From Diphasiastrum complanatum (lineage: Eukaryota; Streptophyta; Lycopodiopsida; Lycopodiales; Lycopodiaceae): DNA of 64,000 nucleotides. Below, in pieces: positions 24,950-36,389 of the stretch. The stretch's first letter is position 1; each line of letters starts with the position of its first letter. The position numbers were made by a program, and so were the translations under genes. The notes beneath the pieces were generated by a model. The model was not told where the DNA came from. It was given only the letters and a program-made list of their open reading frames with translations, and made no database searches. The DNA lies in assembly GCA_029204225.1 (NCBI GenBank), contig CM055103.1:46686703-46750702 (forward strand), given 5' to 3'.

Positions 24950-25266
24950 TAATTGATTTTGAGATTAAGTGGATTTTGTGAGTAATTGGTTTTCTAGATT
25001 TCTCTCTCTACTCGAGAGCTCATGATGATTTTCTCTCTCTACCTGAGGAGAGCAGCTTGTTTTTACTTAGATTATTTTTGGAACACTTCCCACACATGTG
25101 AGTGTGAGTGTGAGTTGGAAGTGATTGAATGCATGTAGTAGTGAGTTTTTGCCATAGAATCAAAGATAGATCTTCAATCTCAATCTAGTCTTGATCTTGA
25201 TGCATCTACACACCTTAGGAGATCACAAGTACATGTGGTGGATAGTCCACACGTGTGAAATCAACA
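24950..25266 (+). repeat. Right part of a + strand 5' LTR
   Basis: Sequence ending CACACGTGTGAAATCAACA is directly followed by the primer-binding site. TCTCTCTCTAC and GAGAGC words and many ATCTTGA phrases are typical of the LTR leaders in this window. The left end could not be placed. Confidence 0.5.
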
Positions 25267-25278
25267 TGGTATCAGAGC
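25267..25278 (+). other. tRNA-iMet primer-binding site
   Basis: TGGTATCAGAGC, the canonical copia minus-strand priming site, starts immediately after the LTR end CA. Confidence 0.8.
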
Positions 25279-26085
25279 CTACCTAAGGTTACCATGCATT
25301 TTGATCCATTTAAGTGAAAACTTTTCATCAATCTTGAGCTAGAAATTGTCAAGATCCATTTTTCTAGCTATCTTGTCTAATTTTGGATCAAAAGAGATCA
25401 ATAGGGCATTGATTGGGTCTGACCTGGTACTGTACAGAATCAGGTGCTTAGACACATGTGAGGAACATCGAATTTCAGATTGGGAGTTCTCTCTCATGCT
25501 TGACCGATTTATCTTGCTTGATAGCTTCTTTTGAAGCTATTTTTGTCTAGTTTCTGTTGCAATCAGTTTCATTCCATTTGGTTGAGCCAATCAAAAGCTA
25601 TAAGCTTTTGAAGAGGGTTAGGTAGGGCATCTAGTCCCAGGTGGACACATTTGGTTTGGTCAAAGAGATTGCTTGTTAGATCTCTGTTCACAGTTGTAAG
25701 GTTACCAATCTCATCTATAAGTGATCTAGACATTGTTTTGAGATCATAGCCAATTTGTTTCATGCAATATCATTGAGTTTGAGTCAAATTTGGTTACTTA
25801 GTGTATTTCACACGTGCTAAGAGTAAATGATCCTAACTTTGTCTATAGTCCATCATTTGATGTGAAATAGATCTTGTTTTAGAGAGATTTGAGTAGCTAG
25901 TGAGAATCAATTCACAAATAGTTGCAAGATCTTTCATAGGAAGAGATAGTACTTCATTATTGGATCCTATTGAGAGTGTGTAGCAACATTTATTGTTCAT
26001 CATTTGAGTTTTTGCTTGAAAATGGTCCAATAGAATCTAGAGGTGAATGGATCAATGGTCCAATAGGATTAAGAGGTGGCAAAAG
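25279..26085 (+). other. Leader / non-coding part of the inserted element
   Basis: AT-rich sequence after the primer-binding site with no gag ORF. Near its end TGGTCCAATAGAATC / TGGTCCAATAGGATT is duplicated, just before the 58-bp repeat. The element appears to be a truncated or non-autonomous insertion. Confidence 0.45.
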
Positions 26086-26143
26086 TATGGTCCAATCATA
26101 GTTAAGCATAGTGGTAGCTCGTGGATCTACTAGTATCATTGTA
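26086..26143. repeat. 58-bp direct repeat, right copy
   Basis: Second copy of the repeat at 24877-24934. It joins directly to minus-strand copia integrase sequence. Confidence 0.9.
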
Positions 26144-26385
26144 TAGAAAATTAGCACACAACAAAGCTTGATCCCAAAAGGATTTAGGAAGATTAGCACC
26201 TAACCTTATGGATTTTCCACCTTCACATAAATTTATATTCTTTCTCTCGGCCACTCCATTTTGTTGTGGTGTCCTTGGGCTTGTGTACTCCCTCTTGATC
26301 CCATGCTCTTCACCAAAGGCTTTGAACTTGGTAGATATGTACTCTCCACCATTGTCACTCCTCAAGCACTTGATCTTTGTGGAAA
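26144..26385 (-). pseudogene. Copia integrase fragment (minus)
   Basis: The minus-strand frame reads RSDNGGEYISTKFKAFGEEH, GIKREYTSPRTPQQNGVAER, then SFWDQALLCANFL. This is the second half of the copia integrase core with its DNGGEY and PQQNGVAER motifs. It is interrupted by the 58-bp repeat and cut off on the other side at about 26385. Confidence 0.85.
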
Positions 26386-26389
26386 CTTA

Positions 26390-29300
26390 AACCTCTCTTG
26401 TAATCTTGAACTTAAGAGGAAAGCCAGAGGTGACCTCAGTAGTGTAAGAGGCTACAAGAAGAAGCTCAGAGTTAGCCTGAGCATAGCCCAACTTAAACTC
26501 TATTCTTCTCATGGCTAGGGTTTCAGATCAAAAAGTTGTGGATCTTTCTCAATATTTGAGTTTTGTGAGTGTTGTAAAAGGTTTAAGATGGGCACCCTAG
26601 TGTTAGTAAAATATACTCCAGTGGCCGCAGACAACCATGGAGAAGGGAGGGTGATGGATCAAGAATAGGCAGACAGCAAAGCATACAGAAACCCTCGGAA
26701 GCAAGAGAAGCATGCAAGAGATGAAGGGAGAGAGAGGCCACGGACAGACCTTGCGCGCCCTTAGTGAAGTGTCTACTTCGTGTTTCGAAGTGAGTCGTCT
26801 CTATAGGCCCAAGGACCAGCGCACAAGAGAGATCTGGACCATCAGATTTGGTTCAATGGTGTACAACGGCCACGATGAAGGATCTGGGAGCAAAAGTGGA
26901 CCATTAGATCGAGGCCAGCCATTGGAGATGGTTGAAATGAGCCCAAGTGCAATTGAAGGGGAGTAAGCCATGCAACTTCATTAAAAAATTTCCATTTGAA
27001 TAGGTTGAAGGAACCCGACTTTTAAAGTCACCAATTTTTCATCAAGAAACTTCAGTTCGAAGTTTTAGTTCAAAATGCAAGAGATACCTTTGGAAGGACC
27101 TATCTATGGCTAGAGGGCACCTATTTTGGCCATCTTTGGGCCAAAACGACTCCTAAAACTGGCTCCTTAGAGCCAGCAGACAGAGCGATGTCACATAGTA
27201 GGGAGAAACATGTTTCAGAAAGTCTTGTTCACCATTGCATCAAGCGGAGTGCGGGTGACCTAGTGATGGGCTACATCCATCATTTGAGTACCGTAGAGCC
27301 AAATTTGGGACAATTTTTGGCTAGTGAAACCTGCTACAGGGCGGTACATTGAGGCATTATTGCTTCAAAATCATTATTACTTACTCTTGACAGGGTAACA
27401 AGGTGTTTGGAAGTGGTAAATGCAGTATGGGGGCAAATGATAGCGGATTTGTGTGAAGAAAGCTAGTTTTGGTGACGAAAGTGCAGTTTGGCAGCATGAC
27501 TACTCATCATTGGCGACAATTTTTACAGGGAAAGCAATCACAGATGAGAGTTAGGCATGGTATGCCCATTATGGGTGAAAAATTCTTGTGATCAGGTTCA
27601 ACTCTTGGGGTTTGAAACAACCAACATCAAGTGGTATTTTGGGAGAACGCTCTCACAGGCATGATTGGCAGTGACAGTGTTGAGTCAGGTGATAGCTGCA
27701 TTGACACACACATTTTTAGCTTGGAAATTTCTCGTTCGGAAGGAAATATAGGCTAGCTTGGAGGTACACACATTTTGGCAGTCATGGGTGATGAAAGTGC
27801 GAGGTGATGCCAGTTGGAATTCATTGGACAAGATAGCGAACTTGCATTGGACAAAATGTGTGTGGGACATGCGAGAGATGAAGAACGGGTCAGTAATCAC
27901 ACTTTGGATGCTCTTGGAGACTGGTGAGTGTGATGATTTTGCAATTTTGTAGTCGGTAAGTCATTTTGATCAAGTCATTGTAGCTGTGGAACAGTGTGTC
28001 AAGTGGGCCATGGAAGATCTCACTGGTTCACTTGGAGGGATATTGGCATGTCATGTCATGTGAGAGACTTAATGGTGGCTTTGGAGTTCGCATCTCAATG
28101 TATTCTCAGGCTTTGGTTTGGAACCATCCATGAGAAGCTTTGGAGCTATCTTGGGGGAATACAGGTGGGGCACTATAGGGTAGATGCTCAGATCCTCGAG
28201 ATCAGAGATGACATTGGAATACCTGATAGGGATAGCAATGTAGGATGACATGGGATGATCATCATAGTGCAGCAATTTCATATTGGACTTGAGTCATTGG
28301 ATGGACATGACTTACAAGGGTGATTCATGATGGAATTAGGAAGCTGCAAACACAAATGGGCAAAGCGTGAAGCTTTCAGAGCCAACTCTAGATTAGAGAG
28401 CTGATGGAGATCACACGGTTGGGTGTGATTGGAGGGCAAACACTATGATGGGTGTTTTGCTAGCGATATACTACAAGGGACACTTATGGCGAGGACTTCA
28501 TGATGGTGTGCTCATTTGAGAGTACAAGTTGACATTACAATACGGGGCCAATCATTGGCATTGGCATCGATGGATAGACATGTACCATCACGAGAGTGGA
28601 TAAGCTATCTGTAGCTTTCATGCATTTGGCTGTATTTGCAGGAGTCTAGGCTTGGCATAGGTGTTGGAACCTATATGGTTCGGATTCACAAGTGGTGAGA
28701 TTAGGAAGCCTAGAGGAAGTCACTCAGAGCCATATACCTTAGTGCAATCAGGGAGACATTAGTCTCAGGATCCCGTGAGCGGCAACTCAGGGGTAGGCTT
28801 GTGTTGGCATGGTGTCGGGTGGCACATAGCCAGGGAGAGCGAGTAGATGCTAGGAGCCAAGGGAGGCATATATAGCTTTGGTGTTTAGTTTGTCTAGCAA
28901 GATGGTGACCAGGAGTGAAGACATCAAGTAAGCATAGTATGTGGATGACGAGTCCATTGAGTGGCACTTAGAGAAATGCTACAGTTGCTCAGGTATGATA
29001 CATTTTGTATCATGCATAATGGATGTTCTTCAACTGGTGTATCATGTGGTGGTGAGATAGGCTCCTTGGTGGGAGGTCTATGTGCTGGTCAAATCAGAGT
29101 TGGCAATGTCAAGCATGGGAAGTTGACCCTACATGGGATGTAGGACATGCAGATCATCATCATTATCTCTTAGAGATGGGTGAGCTACTCAAGTATAGCC
29201 TATGGTGAGGTTTGTGTGCATTCATTCATTGAGTCCTTGGTAGACTCTTGTGCTTAGAGCATGGAAAGGAATGAGAATCAGCTTTCAGGATGTATTGGAC

Positions 29301-30040
29301 AATTGGATATGCTTGGACGTGAGGGCATCTTGGTTGCAGGTGCAGTGCCATGGTTGAGGACCTGATTTGGAGACCAGTGGTGTAGCAGTGGATCTACAGG
29401 TGATAGGTGCTGGTACGACATGATACCATAGTTTGCGCAAGCCTGGTCATATATTTGACGTATTCGTGTTGGTTTGCATGAATGTGGGCTTGCATGTTAC
29501 CTTGTCATGGGAGTCCACATCTGTTTCATAGTCGTATGTGCTTACACATTTGCTATGTTTAAAACAAAGTAGTCATTTGGATGCTCATTGACTTGTCGTT
29601 ATATCTACTAGCTGTCTATCTAGTGAGGGTATACTCTTATGGTGGCAGTAAGATTTTCTGAAGTTGAGCCTCAGTTGCTCATTTATGTCAGCTTTACAGG
29701 TATGCGCTTGTAAGTGTCTGATAGGATGTCAACCTAGCTAGATGGAAGATGTAGGTCTCATGGTGGCAGTGGGATTTTCTTAGTTGAGCCATATTGCTCA
29801 TGTGGTCCACTTGTGTTTCAAGTTGGATGGGGACGAGTTAGTTGGTCGAGAGTGTGATAAACTCTGTATGAGCATTGTGTGTACATGTTACTTTGTGAGT
29901 CAAACCTGGTGGTTTGTTGGTGTGCTTGAGGGTGAGCCAAGTACAGTGTAGCAGGACATGCATAACATCTTTTGGATACTCTAGACGTTGCCACAGATTA
30001 TTGTTTTTTTCACTCCTATCACATTTGAGCTTAAGGAAGA
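26390..30040. other. 3.6 kb without recognisable genes; possible non-coding element
   Basis: The + strand is G/T-rich with many TTGG, GGTG and CATGG words and ORFs up to about 85 codons in both orientations, none with a known motif. A GGTGGCAGT(A/G)(A/G)GATTTTCT...TTGAGCC phrase occurs twice (about 29642 and 29764). It ends at an LTR-like start near 30044. It could be the internal part of a large non-coding LTR element, but no matching 5' end was found. Confidence 0.35.
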
Positions 30041-30043
30041 GAG

Positions 30044-30190
30044 TTAGAAATCAGAGTTAATCTGATATACATTTTATAAGCTTCAAATGTGATATTGTAT
30101 TTATTGTACAGTTAGTGAGTTTATTGTTTTCAATAGTGATCGAGATGTGACCCACTATTGTCATATCAGTCGGGCACTTGTCCCGTAGCC
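30044..30190 (+). repeat. LTR start fragment (+)
   Basis: AAGGAAGAGAGTTAGAAATCAG resembles the polypurine tract and LTR start of the copia element at 59400 (GAGGGAGAGTGTTAGAAATCAA), and TGTGACCCACTATTGTC resembles TGTGACCAACTGTCAA further in. It abuts minus-strand copia RNase H. Confidence 0.4.
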
Positions 30191-30757
30191 AGCTACTTGG
30201 GTTAGCCAAGTAGATACTTTGGTAGAAAATTAGACTGCATTCAGATGTGGATTTACGAGTATCTATATCTCCTCCCCAGTGTGCATCTGAATATCCACTT
30301 AGTTGATGGAGGTTGTCGTTGGTGACTTCTCCATAGCAGATGCACAGGTCCATTGTAGCTCGAATGTGCTCACGACTCTGATAAGAGTCTTCCAATGTAT
30401 GATTAAAGGATTAGCCATGAATTGGCTCAATGAGCTAACTGCAAAAGTGATGTCAGGTCTTGTACAAACCATTGTATACATGAGAGAGCCAAGTATCGAT
30501 TGATACAGATACTCTCTCATTTGCTCATTTTTTTGCTTATTTTGAGGACATTGGGCCTTCGACAGTCGCAAGTCTAGATCCATTGGTGAGTGAGCTTCTT
30601 TGCAATTAATCAAAGTATATTCAATAAGGGTATTGAGATAATACCTTTGTTGAGTAATGTAGATCAGTTGTCTTTCTTTGTCTCGATGGATGTTAGCAGA
30701 TTCTAGGAAATCCCCAGATGTCAAGCCAAGCTGAAACACAGAGCATCTCTCACCCAA
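30190..30757 (-). pseudogene. Copia RT tail / RNase H fragment (minus)
   Basis: Minus-strand reading gives IHRDKERQLIYITQQRYYL, SILGSLMYTMVCTRPDITFA, VSSLSQFMANP, then in another frame GYSDAHWGGDIDTRKSTSE. This matches the copia RT C-terminal part and RNase H. A frameshift separates the two blocks (near 30350). Both ends are cut by other elements. Confidence 0.85.
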
Positions 30758-30759
30758 GA

Positions 30760-31835
30760 CCGAGGAGGACTCAGAAGGAGGAGAGCAGAAGAAGCTGAGA
30801 GCCGAGGACTACTAGCTAGGATGACAGATGATTTCTATGTGAGCCTACATGGTGAATCCCAGAGAAGGAACGACCATGTAGGAGCTAGTAATGTTCCTAG
30901 GCAATGTAAATAAGTGTAGACCCCTCTTAAATAAATTAGAGTGAGCCACCTTTTGATGGTGACCTCCAATGGAAGGGCTATTTCCACATGTAATTTCTAA
31001 ATTAGTGGAATTGCCACTTAGGCTCCACATGGACAGCCCTCTTGCTTATTTAAGGGCCCCCCTCTCTTGTGAGGGAGCTTTTATTATATTGTCATTTCTC
31101 TTGCATGAATAAAGAAGATCTTCCACGAGTTTTGAACAATTGAGAAGCTCCTTGTTCATGGCTATTGTCTTGAGTGAAATTCCTATGAACATGTTTTGAT
31201 TTCTTGTTGTGGTTGTGGCTTAATTAGATTTCTTGCTTTCTCTCTTGCAATGTGGAATGTAGATGTGGACTAGCTTTCTTGTTTCTTGTTTATGTAATTT
31301 CAGCATGCAAGTAAACTATATAGGTTGAGATTGTGGTTCTGATCTGTCATATTCATCAACAATCTTGTCCTTGATTGTTCTTGGACATTCCAAGCATCAA
31401 AAAATGGGTGTTTCTTGATTATTGGGATGCTAATATGTTGTAGGTAGTCAGTTTCTTGTTACTTGTTACTTGTTGTGTAGTTTAATCTTGATGCTTCTAT
31501 GCTTCCTGATTTCTCAAAATAGTTTGGTAGATAGATTTGTAGATGGCTCTATGTTTCAAAATGTTAATCTGTGCCTGAACAAGGTTTGGTTGCATGGCTT
31601 GTAAATGTATGTAGCTGGATTGGATGAAAATGTTTCATCCCACTTACAAGCTAGGAATTCAAATGTTGAACTGACAAATAATCTACTTGGAAACAGTTCT
31701 AAACAAGTGAACTCAGCTAAAGAACCAAGTTTTGAAAATGGGCAGAAACTCCCAGTTTCCAAAGCAGAAACCACCAACGAAGAAGAGATAAAGAGACAAA
31801 CCGTGTTCACAGATTCTGGCTGAAATCTGTGAACA
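30760..31835 (+). repeat. Probable 5' LTR of the Ty3/gypsy element
   Basis: CTTATTTAAGGGCC (31043-31056) followed by GAGGGAGC and GAATAAAGAAG (31107-31117) looks like an LTR promoter and poly(A) region. The segment ends AATCTGTGAACA, followed by a TGGCGCC primer site. Its left end was not determined. A 72-codon ORF at 31605-31823 has no homology. Confidence 0.5.
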
Positions 31836-31837
31836 TT

Positions 31838-31853
31838 TGGCGCCTTTACCGCT
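31838..31853 (+). other. Gypsy-type primer-binding site
   Basis: TGGCGCCTTTACCGCT begins two bases after the LTR end ACA. Plant gypsy elements of the Tat group commonly use TGGCGCC-starting tRNA-complementary sites; the match past the first 7 bases is imperfect. Confidence 0.5.
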
Positions 31854-32129
31854 TCTACACAGACATTTATCATCATAACACCATTCCATTCTATGCTGCC
31901 AAACAATCTTTCTGAAGTCTCACATACGAATCTTCATGGACCTCGTCACCTTGGTTTCGACCGACGTACAGATCCGTTTTCAACCGAGGCTTCATGATCC
32001 TTACCTGGCCGAGCTCCATGACTCACGTCTGGATCAGATCGAGCCTAGTTTCATTCACCATTGAAACACCACGACAACTCTTGACCGAGGCCTACAAAAA
32101 ATATGCCACCACATCCTGAGTTTGAAATC

Positions 32130-32670
32130 TCAACCGACACTTATCGATTAAATCCCAACCAAGCATTGCATTGACACCTCAACCGAGTCATTTCATTGAC
32201 ACCTCGATTGAGTCATTTCGTTGACACCTCGACCGATTCTCTTAGTTGACATCTCGCATGTGGAATCTCAGTCCAATCTCAACTGATTGTTTTCAGTTGA
32301 CCGAGCTCTTTCCATTTAGATCTCGACTGAGCTCTTTCCATTCAGATCTCAACGGAGACATTATTCAGATCTCAACCGAGACATTTATTCAAATCTAAAC
32401 CAAGACATTTTTGCCGAGTGCATTCCATTTAGATCTCAACCGAGCGCATTCCTTCTAAATCTCAACTGGTAATTTCTGTCAAATCTCGACCGGAGAATTT
32501 TGTCAAATCTCAATCGACGACTTCTGTCAAATCTCAACCGGAGATATCTGTCAAATGTCAACCAGTGTCTTCTGTTCCATCTCAACCGAAGGCATTCTTT
32601 CAAATCTCAACCGCGTGTTTTCTATCAATTCTCAACTGAGTATTTGAATTTACAATATCGACCGAGTCAT
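32130..32670 (+). repeat. ~30-bp minisatellite in the gypsy 5' leader
   Basis: About 18 diverged units built around TCAAATCTCAACCGA followed by a variable 10-15 bp (for example GACATT, CTCTTTCC, GATATCTG). It lies between the primer site and gag. A related array with TCAAGATCTTGACCGAAGA units occurs at 37745-37995. Confidence 0.8.
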
Positions 32671-32887
32671 CTCCACAACAAACTCAGCTTTATTATTTGA
32701 CTAGGTTCCAGTATTAGCCATTTACCACAGTTCTCACATAAGTTTCTTGCAAAACCCTAACCTCAAACACTCTGCCATTTGGACACCCCACATTATTAGA
32801 CTTTGTCTAATATCCTTTAAAAAAAAAAAATTTATACAAGAGTCCACGAGACCTATATACTCAATCTTTCGGTACTCTAGAGTTGCT

Positions 32888-33720
32888 ATGGATCCTCCTT
32901 ACGATCCGAATTCCACAGAGGACTATCCACCAGAGATGGTCTCTCCATCTACCGAGCAGGCTCGATTCAATAGATATTCTAGGATGAAGTCCCAAGTCCA
33001 GGAGCCCTCAAACCAACCCATTTCACAGATGAGAGCATGCGTTTTGAAGCTCCATATGATCGCCCACACTTTTATGTTGCCGAATCATCACATGCACGAG
33101 ATCACTTAAATGGGGCTTTTGCAAATAATGTTTCGCATATTGAAAAACATACTCCCAAGTTAGATTTATCTAAGTACGACGACAACACTGACCCTCAAAG
33201 ATTTCTTCAGATATTTGAGAATGCATGTGATGTCTATGGCAGACGCCATGGTTCAGCTCTTCTCGATGACCATGATCGATCGAGCATGAGAATGGTTTTT
33301 TAACTTTGATTGTGAAGATAAACGAGACTGGTCACTCTTGAAGGAAGCATTCATCAAACAATTCAAGCCATTTCGTTTGATCGAAAGTCCTTTTGTCAAG
33401 TTGAGTATCATCAAAATGACAAAAGATGAGAAAGTACGTGACTACATAGAAAGATTTAAAAGATTAAAAAGTCAGGTACAAGAACAACCAATTGAATCTA
33501 TGCTCATCATTTGGTTCCTCATTGGACTCCCACGATGGATACGATGTGAACTTCGTTCCAATGATGAATACACATCATTGAAACAAGCCATGTCTGATGC
33601 CATTCGAGAAGAAGACGAGGGATCAGATGTCGATGAGCCACGTGAACGAAGAGCACATTGCGTTGTCCAAGAAGCTCGACCAAATGAGGAAACCCGAGAA
33701 TAATTATGGACAATACAAAT
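32888..33720 (+). pseudogene. Ty3/gypsy gag (retrotransposon gag domain)
   Basis: The frame starts MDPPYDPNSTEDYPPE (ATG at 32888), shifts near 33030 to HLNGAFANNVSHIEKHTPKL and YDDNTDPQRFLQIFENAC, then is interrupted by a stop at 33301. It resumes as LKEAFIKQFKPF, KDEKVRDYIERFKRLKSQVQ and IGLPRWIRCELRSND. The order and residues match the plant gypsy gag domain (capsid-like). At least two frame changes make it non-functional. The next block (33752-34759) is its C-terminal part. Confidence 0.85.
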
Positions 33721-33749
33721 GGAGTTGCTTAACCAGTAACACCAACAAC

Positions 33750-34762
33750 AAATGGAAAAACTCACGAAAGAGTTTCAAAATACTCTGAAACCTATCCAAA
33801 GTTCGATGCCGGGTCAGTTACCCACTGGCCAAATCCATCATAGACGAGAGAATACTTGGTGCCCTCACTGTCGAGGTGCACACACTTGCAATGAGTGTCC
33901 ATCATACCAACCAGTCCCCGATACTTCATTGATCAAATGTGACATCTACGACTTTATGGGCCATACCTCACTCTATTGCTATTATAAGCCGAGGAACCAG
34001 CCTCACAATCAGTCAGGGGGCCATTATCAACCTCCTCGACAATCGTTTGTTTTACAAAACCAGCACCAGCACTATCCACCACAAAACAACCAAGTTCATA
34101 TACAAGAGTTGCCCAGACAATCTAGACATGAACCTCAGCCATAGCTGGCACTCTTAGGTCCACCTCCAAGGGGACACCCTGATCAAGGAGCACAAAAACA
34201 TTGACATCCTCGAGAATCTGCGCAAACACATCTTGTAGATAACTCCTATGATCACACATACAATCATGATACAACACTCCTATTTGCTAGTTCTCAACCT
34301 TATCCAAGTGACAACTCTTGCTCGTGCAAACAGGATGAGTATTACACGATCTCAAAAAGCCAAGCACAACTCGCCATCCAAGATGGTTATGCTATTACCA
34401 CAAGACCAATGAGCAACCACTGTTTTATTTGTGGCAAAACTGGCCACTTCATGGTTGATTGTAAAGTTAAGAACCAGTACCATGCGGAGTGTTCAGACTA
34501 TGTTCGCAAACACAGTTTCAAAGACTGTCCTAAACAACCTAACAGGATCCTTCCAGCACATCACATATCATCCGAACCTATTAGAGTTCTTACCAGAGCA
34601 CAACAACACCACCAAGAACAACAACAACACATTGCCAAATCAGTTGACCATCACGGAAGCCACTTGACAACTTCCACATTACCCAAAGACTACCCAGATC
34701 CACAAGTGGGACAAAGGCGGTACAATGAATTTAGAGATGAATTTTTGCGAGAGGAATAAAAT
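33750..34762 (+). pseudogene. Gypsy gag C-terminal region with zinc knuckle
   Basis: Gln/His/Pro-rich sequence with Cys/His pairs (WCPHCRGAHTCNECP at about 33862-33906) and a clear CCHC knuckle CFICGKTGHFMVDC at 34421-34462, which packages element RNA in related proteins. Several stops split it (for example TAG at 34142-34144). The ORF ends RRYNEFRDEFLREE at 34759. Confidence 0.75.
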
Positions 34763-34859
34763 AAGAAAAGTTTATTATCCGCTCAAATCCTTGAACAAGA
34801 GCAATCCCTATGGAGATTTGAAGTATTATTTCTGCCTTCCTTCAAGCTCAAATCACCAT

Positions 34860-35432
34860 GCCATTCCATAGCACGATAAAATCTTTTACAGGGCTTCAAC
34901 GCTATATTTATTGTAGTTTTCAGCTGCCTACTATTCCTGACAGCCAGCGAAAAACAAAAGAGATTCCTGAAATTCCTCATATTCCTATGAATCTGATGAA
35001 TATAGGTGTTGCTAAGGGGACTATCATCACCTTGCCTCTGTCAAAGATTATCCCGCAGTATCCGCTATCCTTGATAGCGGATCAGGCGTAAACATCATGG
35101 CTTTGTCATTGGCAAAGTCATGGGGATTCCACACCCTCGATCAGTGTCCCGATCCAACCAAAAGGCCACTATACGAGATCCACGGACATAATAAATTGGA
35201 TTGTGCTGATTCCAACTGCTGTCGTATCGAAACCGCTGCAGAGGATGTGTATATTCTACCATCTTCTACAAACATTGATACACCCATCATTCCACTTATG
35301 ATGATTTACCCTATTCCTATAGCTTGGTGCCCAGGAGAACCTAGTATCGCCCATGTTTCGGAAGAAGATATTATTTCCATGGATGATGTTGAAATGACGG
35401 ATGTACATGTAATCCTTTATCCAGATGCCTAA
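34860..35432 (+). pseudogene. Gypsy aspartic protease domain
   Basis: The frame contains ILDSGSGVNIMALSLAKSWG, with the active-site DSG at 35073-35081, preceded by a K/P-rich stretch. Downstream ILPSSTNIDTPIIPLMMIYP fits the linker to RT in plant gypsy polyproteins. A frameshift just before DSG separates it from the 34858 frame. Confidence 0.75.
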
Positions 35433-35779
35433 CGTTATCCGCCAAAATCAATTCCACAGGAGATCAAGTCACCAGGGCCATTGGCTCACGTCTAACTGAC
35501 ATCCAAAGTACCCAACACACAAACATATAGGCCCAAGCCCAAAGTATACACATGGGATGTGTATCCAAATGAAGTCTGGGATACAATAGATGCCAACATG
35601 ATAAACGAGGCAACAACACCACCCAATCAAAAACCTCCAAAACCTTGGTTACAAAAAACTAAAATTATTGATACAAAATTAACCGAACATCAAAAATAGA
35701 TGCATGAGAGGCTTAAGCAACCGATTAAGCCCTTGTCTAAAGAGAGAAACCAAACCATAAGACCAAGCTTCCATGTCTG

Positions 35780-36320
35780 GGTGCCTCCACTCAATTGATT
35801 CCCAAAGTTTTTGAAAACTTTGTCGAACCACCCTTGATCTACCACAAAAGTTTAAAGACTTCACCTTGGATGACGTTGTTCTCCAGTTACCACAGCCACA
35901 TCGGGAACCTACACCAACTTCTCACTCCTTTGAAGGACCCGCTAAAATAATCCTGTTAAACCTTAAAGATCCTGACGAGGAGATGGATCGAATAGTTCAT
36001 GTTGGTGCACACCTTTCATCAGAACAACTTTCTGATCTAGAAACTTTACTTCGCAAATACAGGGATGTATTTTCATGGAACTATACAAAAATGAAAGGGA
36101 TTCCACCCGAAGTAGCGGTCCATATGATTCCTTAAGAAGACAACGCTAAGCCTGTTAGGGCTAAACCAACAGATGTAACTCTGTCTATCGCGAGAGAATC
36201 GATGAAGATATTAAGAAATTGCTGGATGCTGGCTTCATCTATGGAGTCCAATATACTGATTGGGTATCACCCATTCTCCACTGCATGCCCAAAATCTTTA
36301 TGATTGGGCACAATTTGCTT
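35780..36320 (+). pseudogene. Gypsy RT N-terminal fragment
   Basis: Reads LSDLETLLRKYRDVFSWNY, KGIPPEVAVHMIP, stop at 36133, then in shifted frames DIKKLLDAGFIYGVQYTDWV and SPILHCMPK. This is the start of a plant gypsy RT. The palm domain with YxDD, RNase H and integrase are absent, so about 3 kb of pol is deleted. Confidence 0.8.
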
Positions 36321-36389
36321 CGAACTGCCTTCATGACTATGTAAAAAACAAGCAGCCGACAACAGTCTTGGGGTACCTCATGACAAATA

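Noticed and set aside
25990-26199. 69-aa minus-strand ORF
   Set aside because: It spans the 58-bp repeat and copia junction; chimeric and not a gene.
28710-28967. 85-aa minus-strand ORF
   Set aside because: No motif, single isolated ORF in a gene-free stretch.
32130-32670. CRISPR-like repeat array
   Set aside because: Units are directly tandem and diverged, spacers are not unique sequences of constant length, and the context is a plant retroelement.
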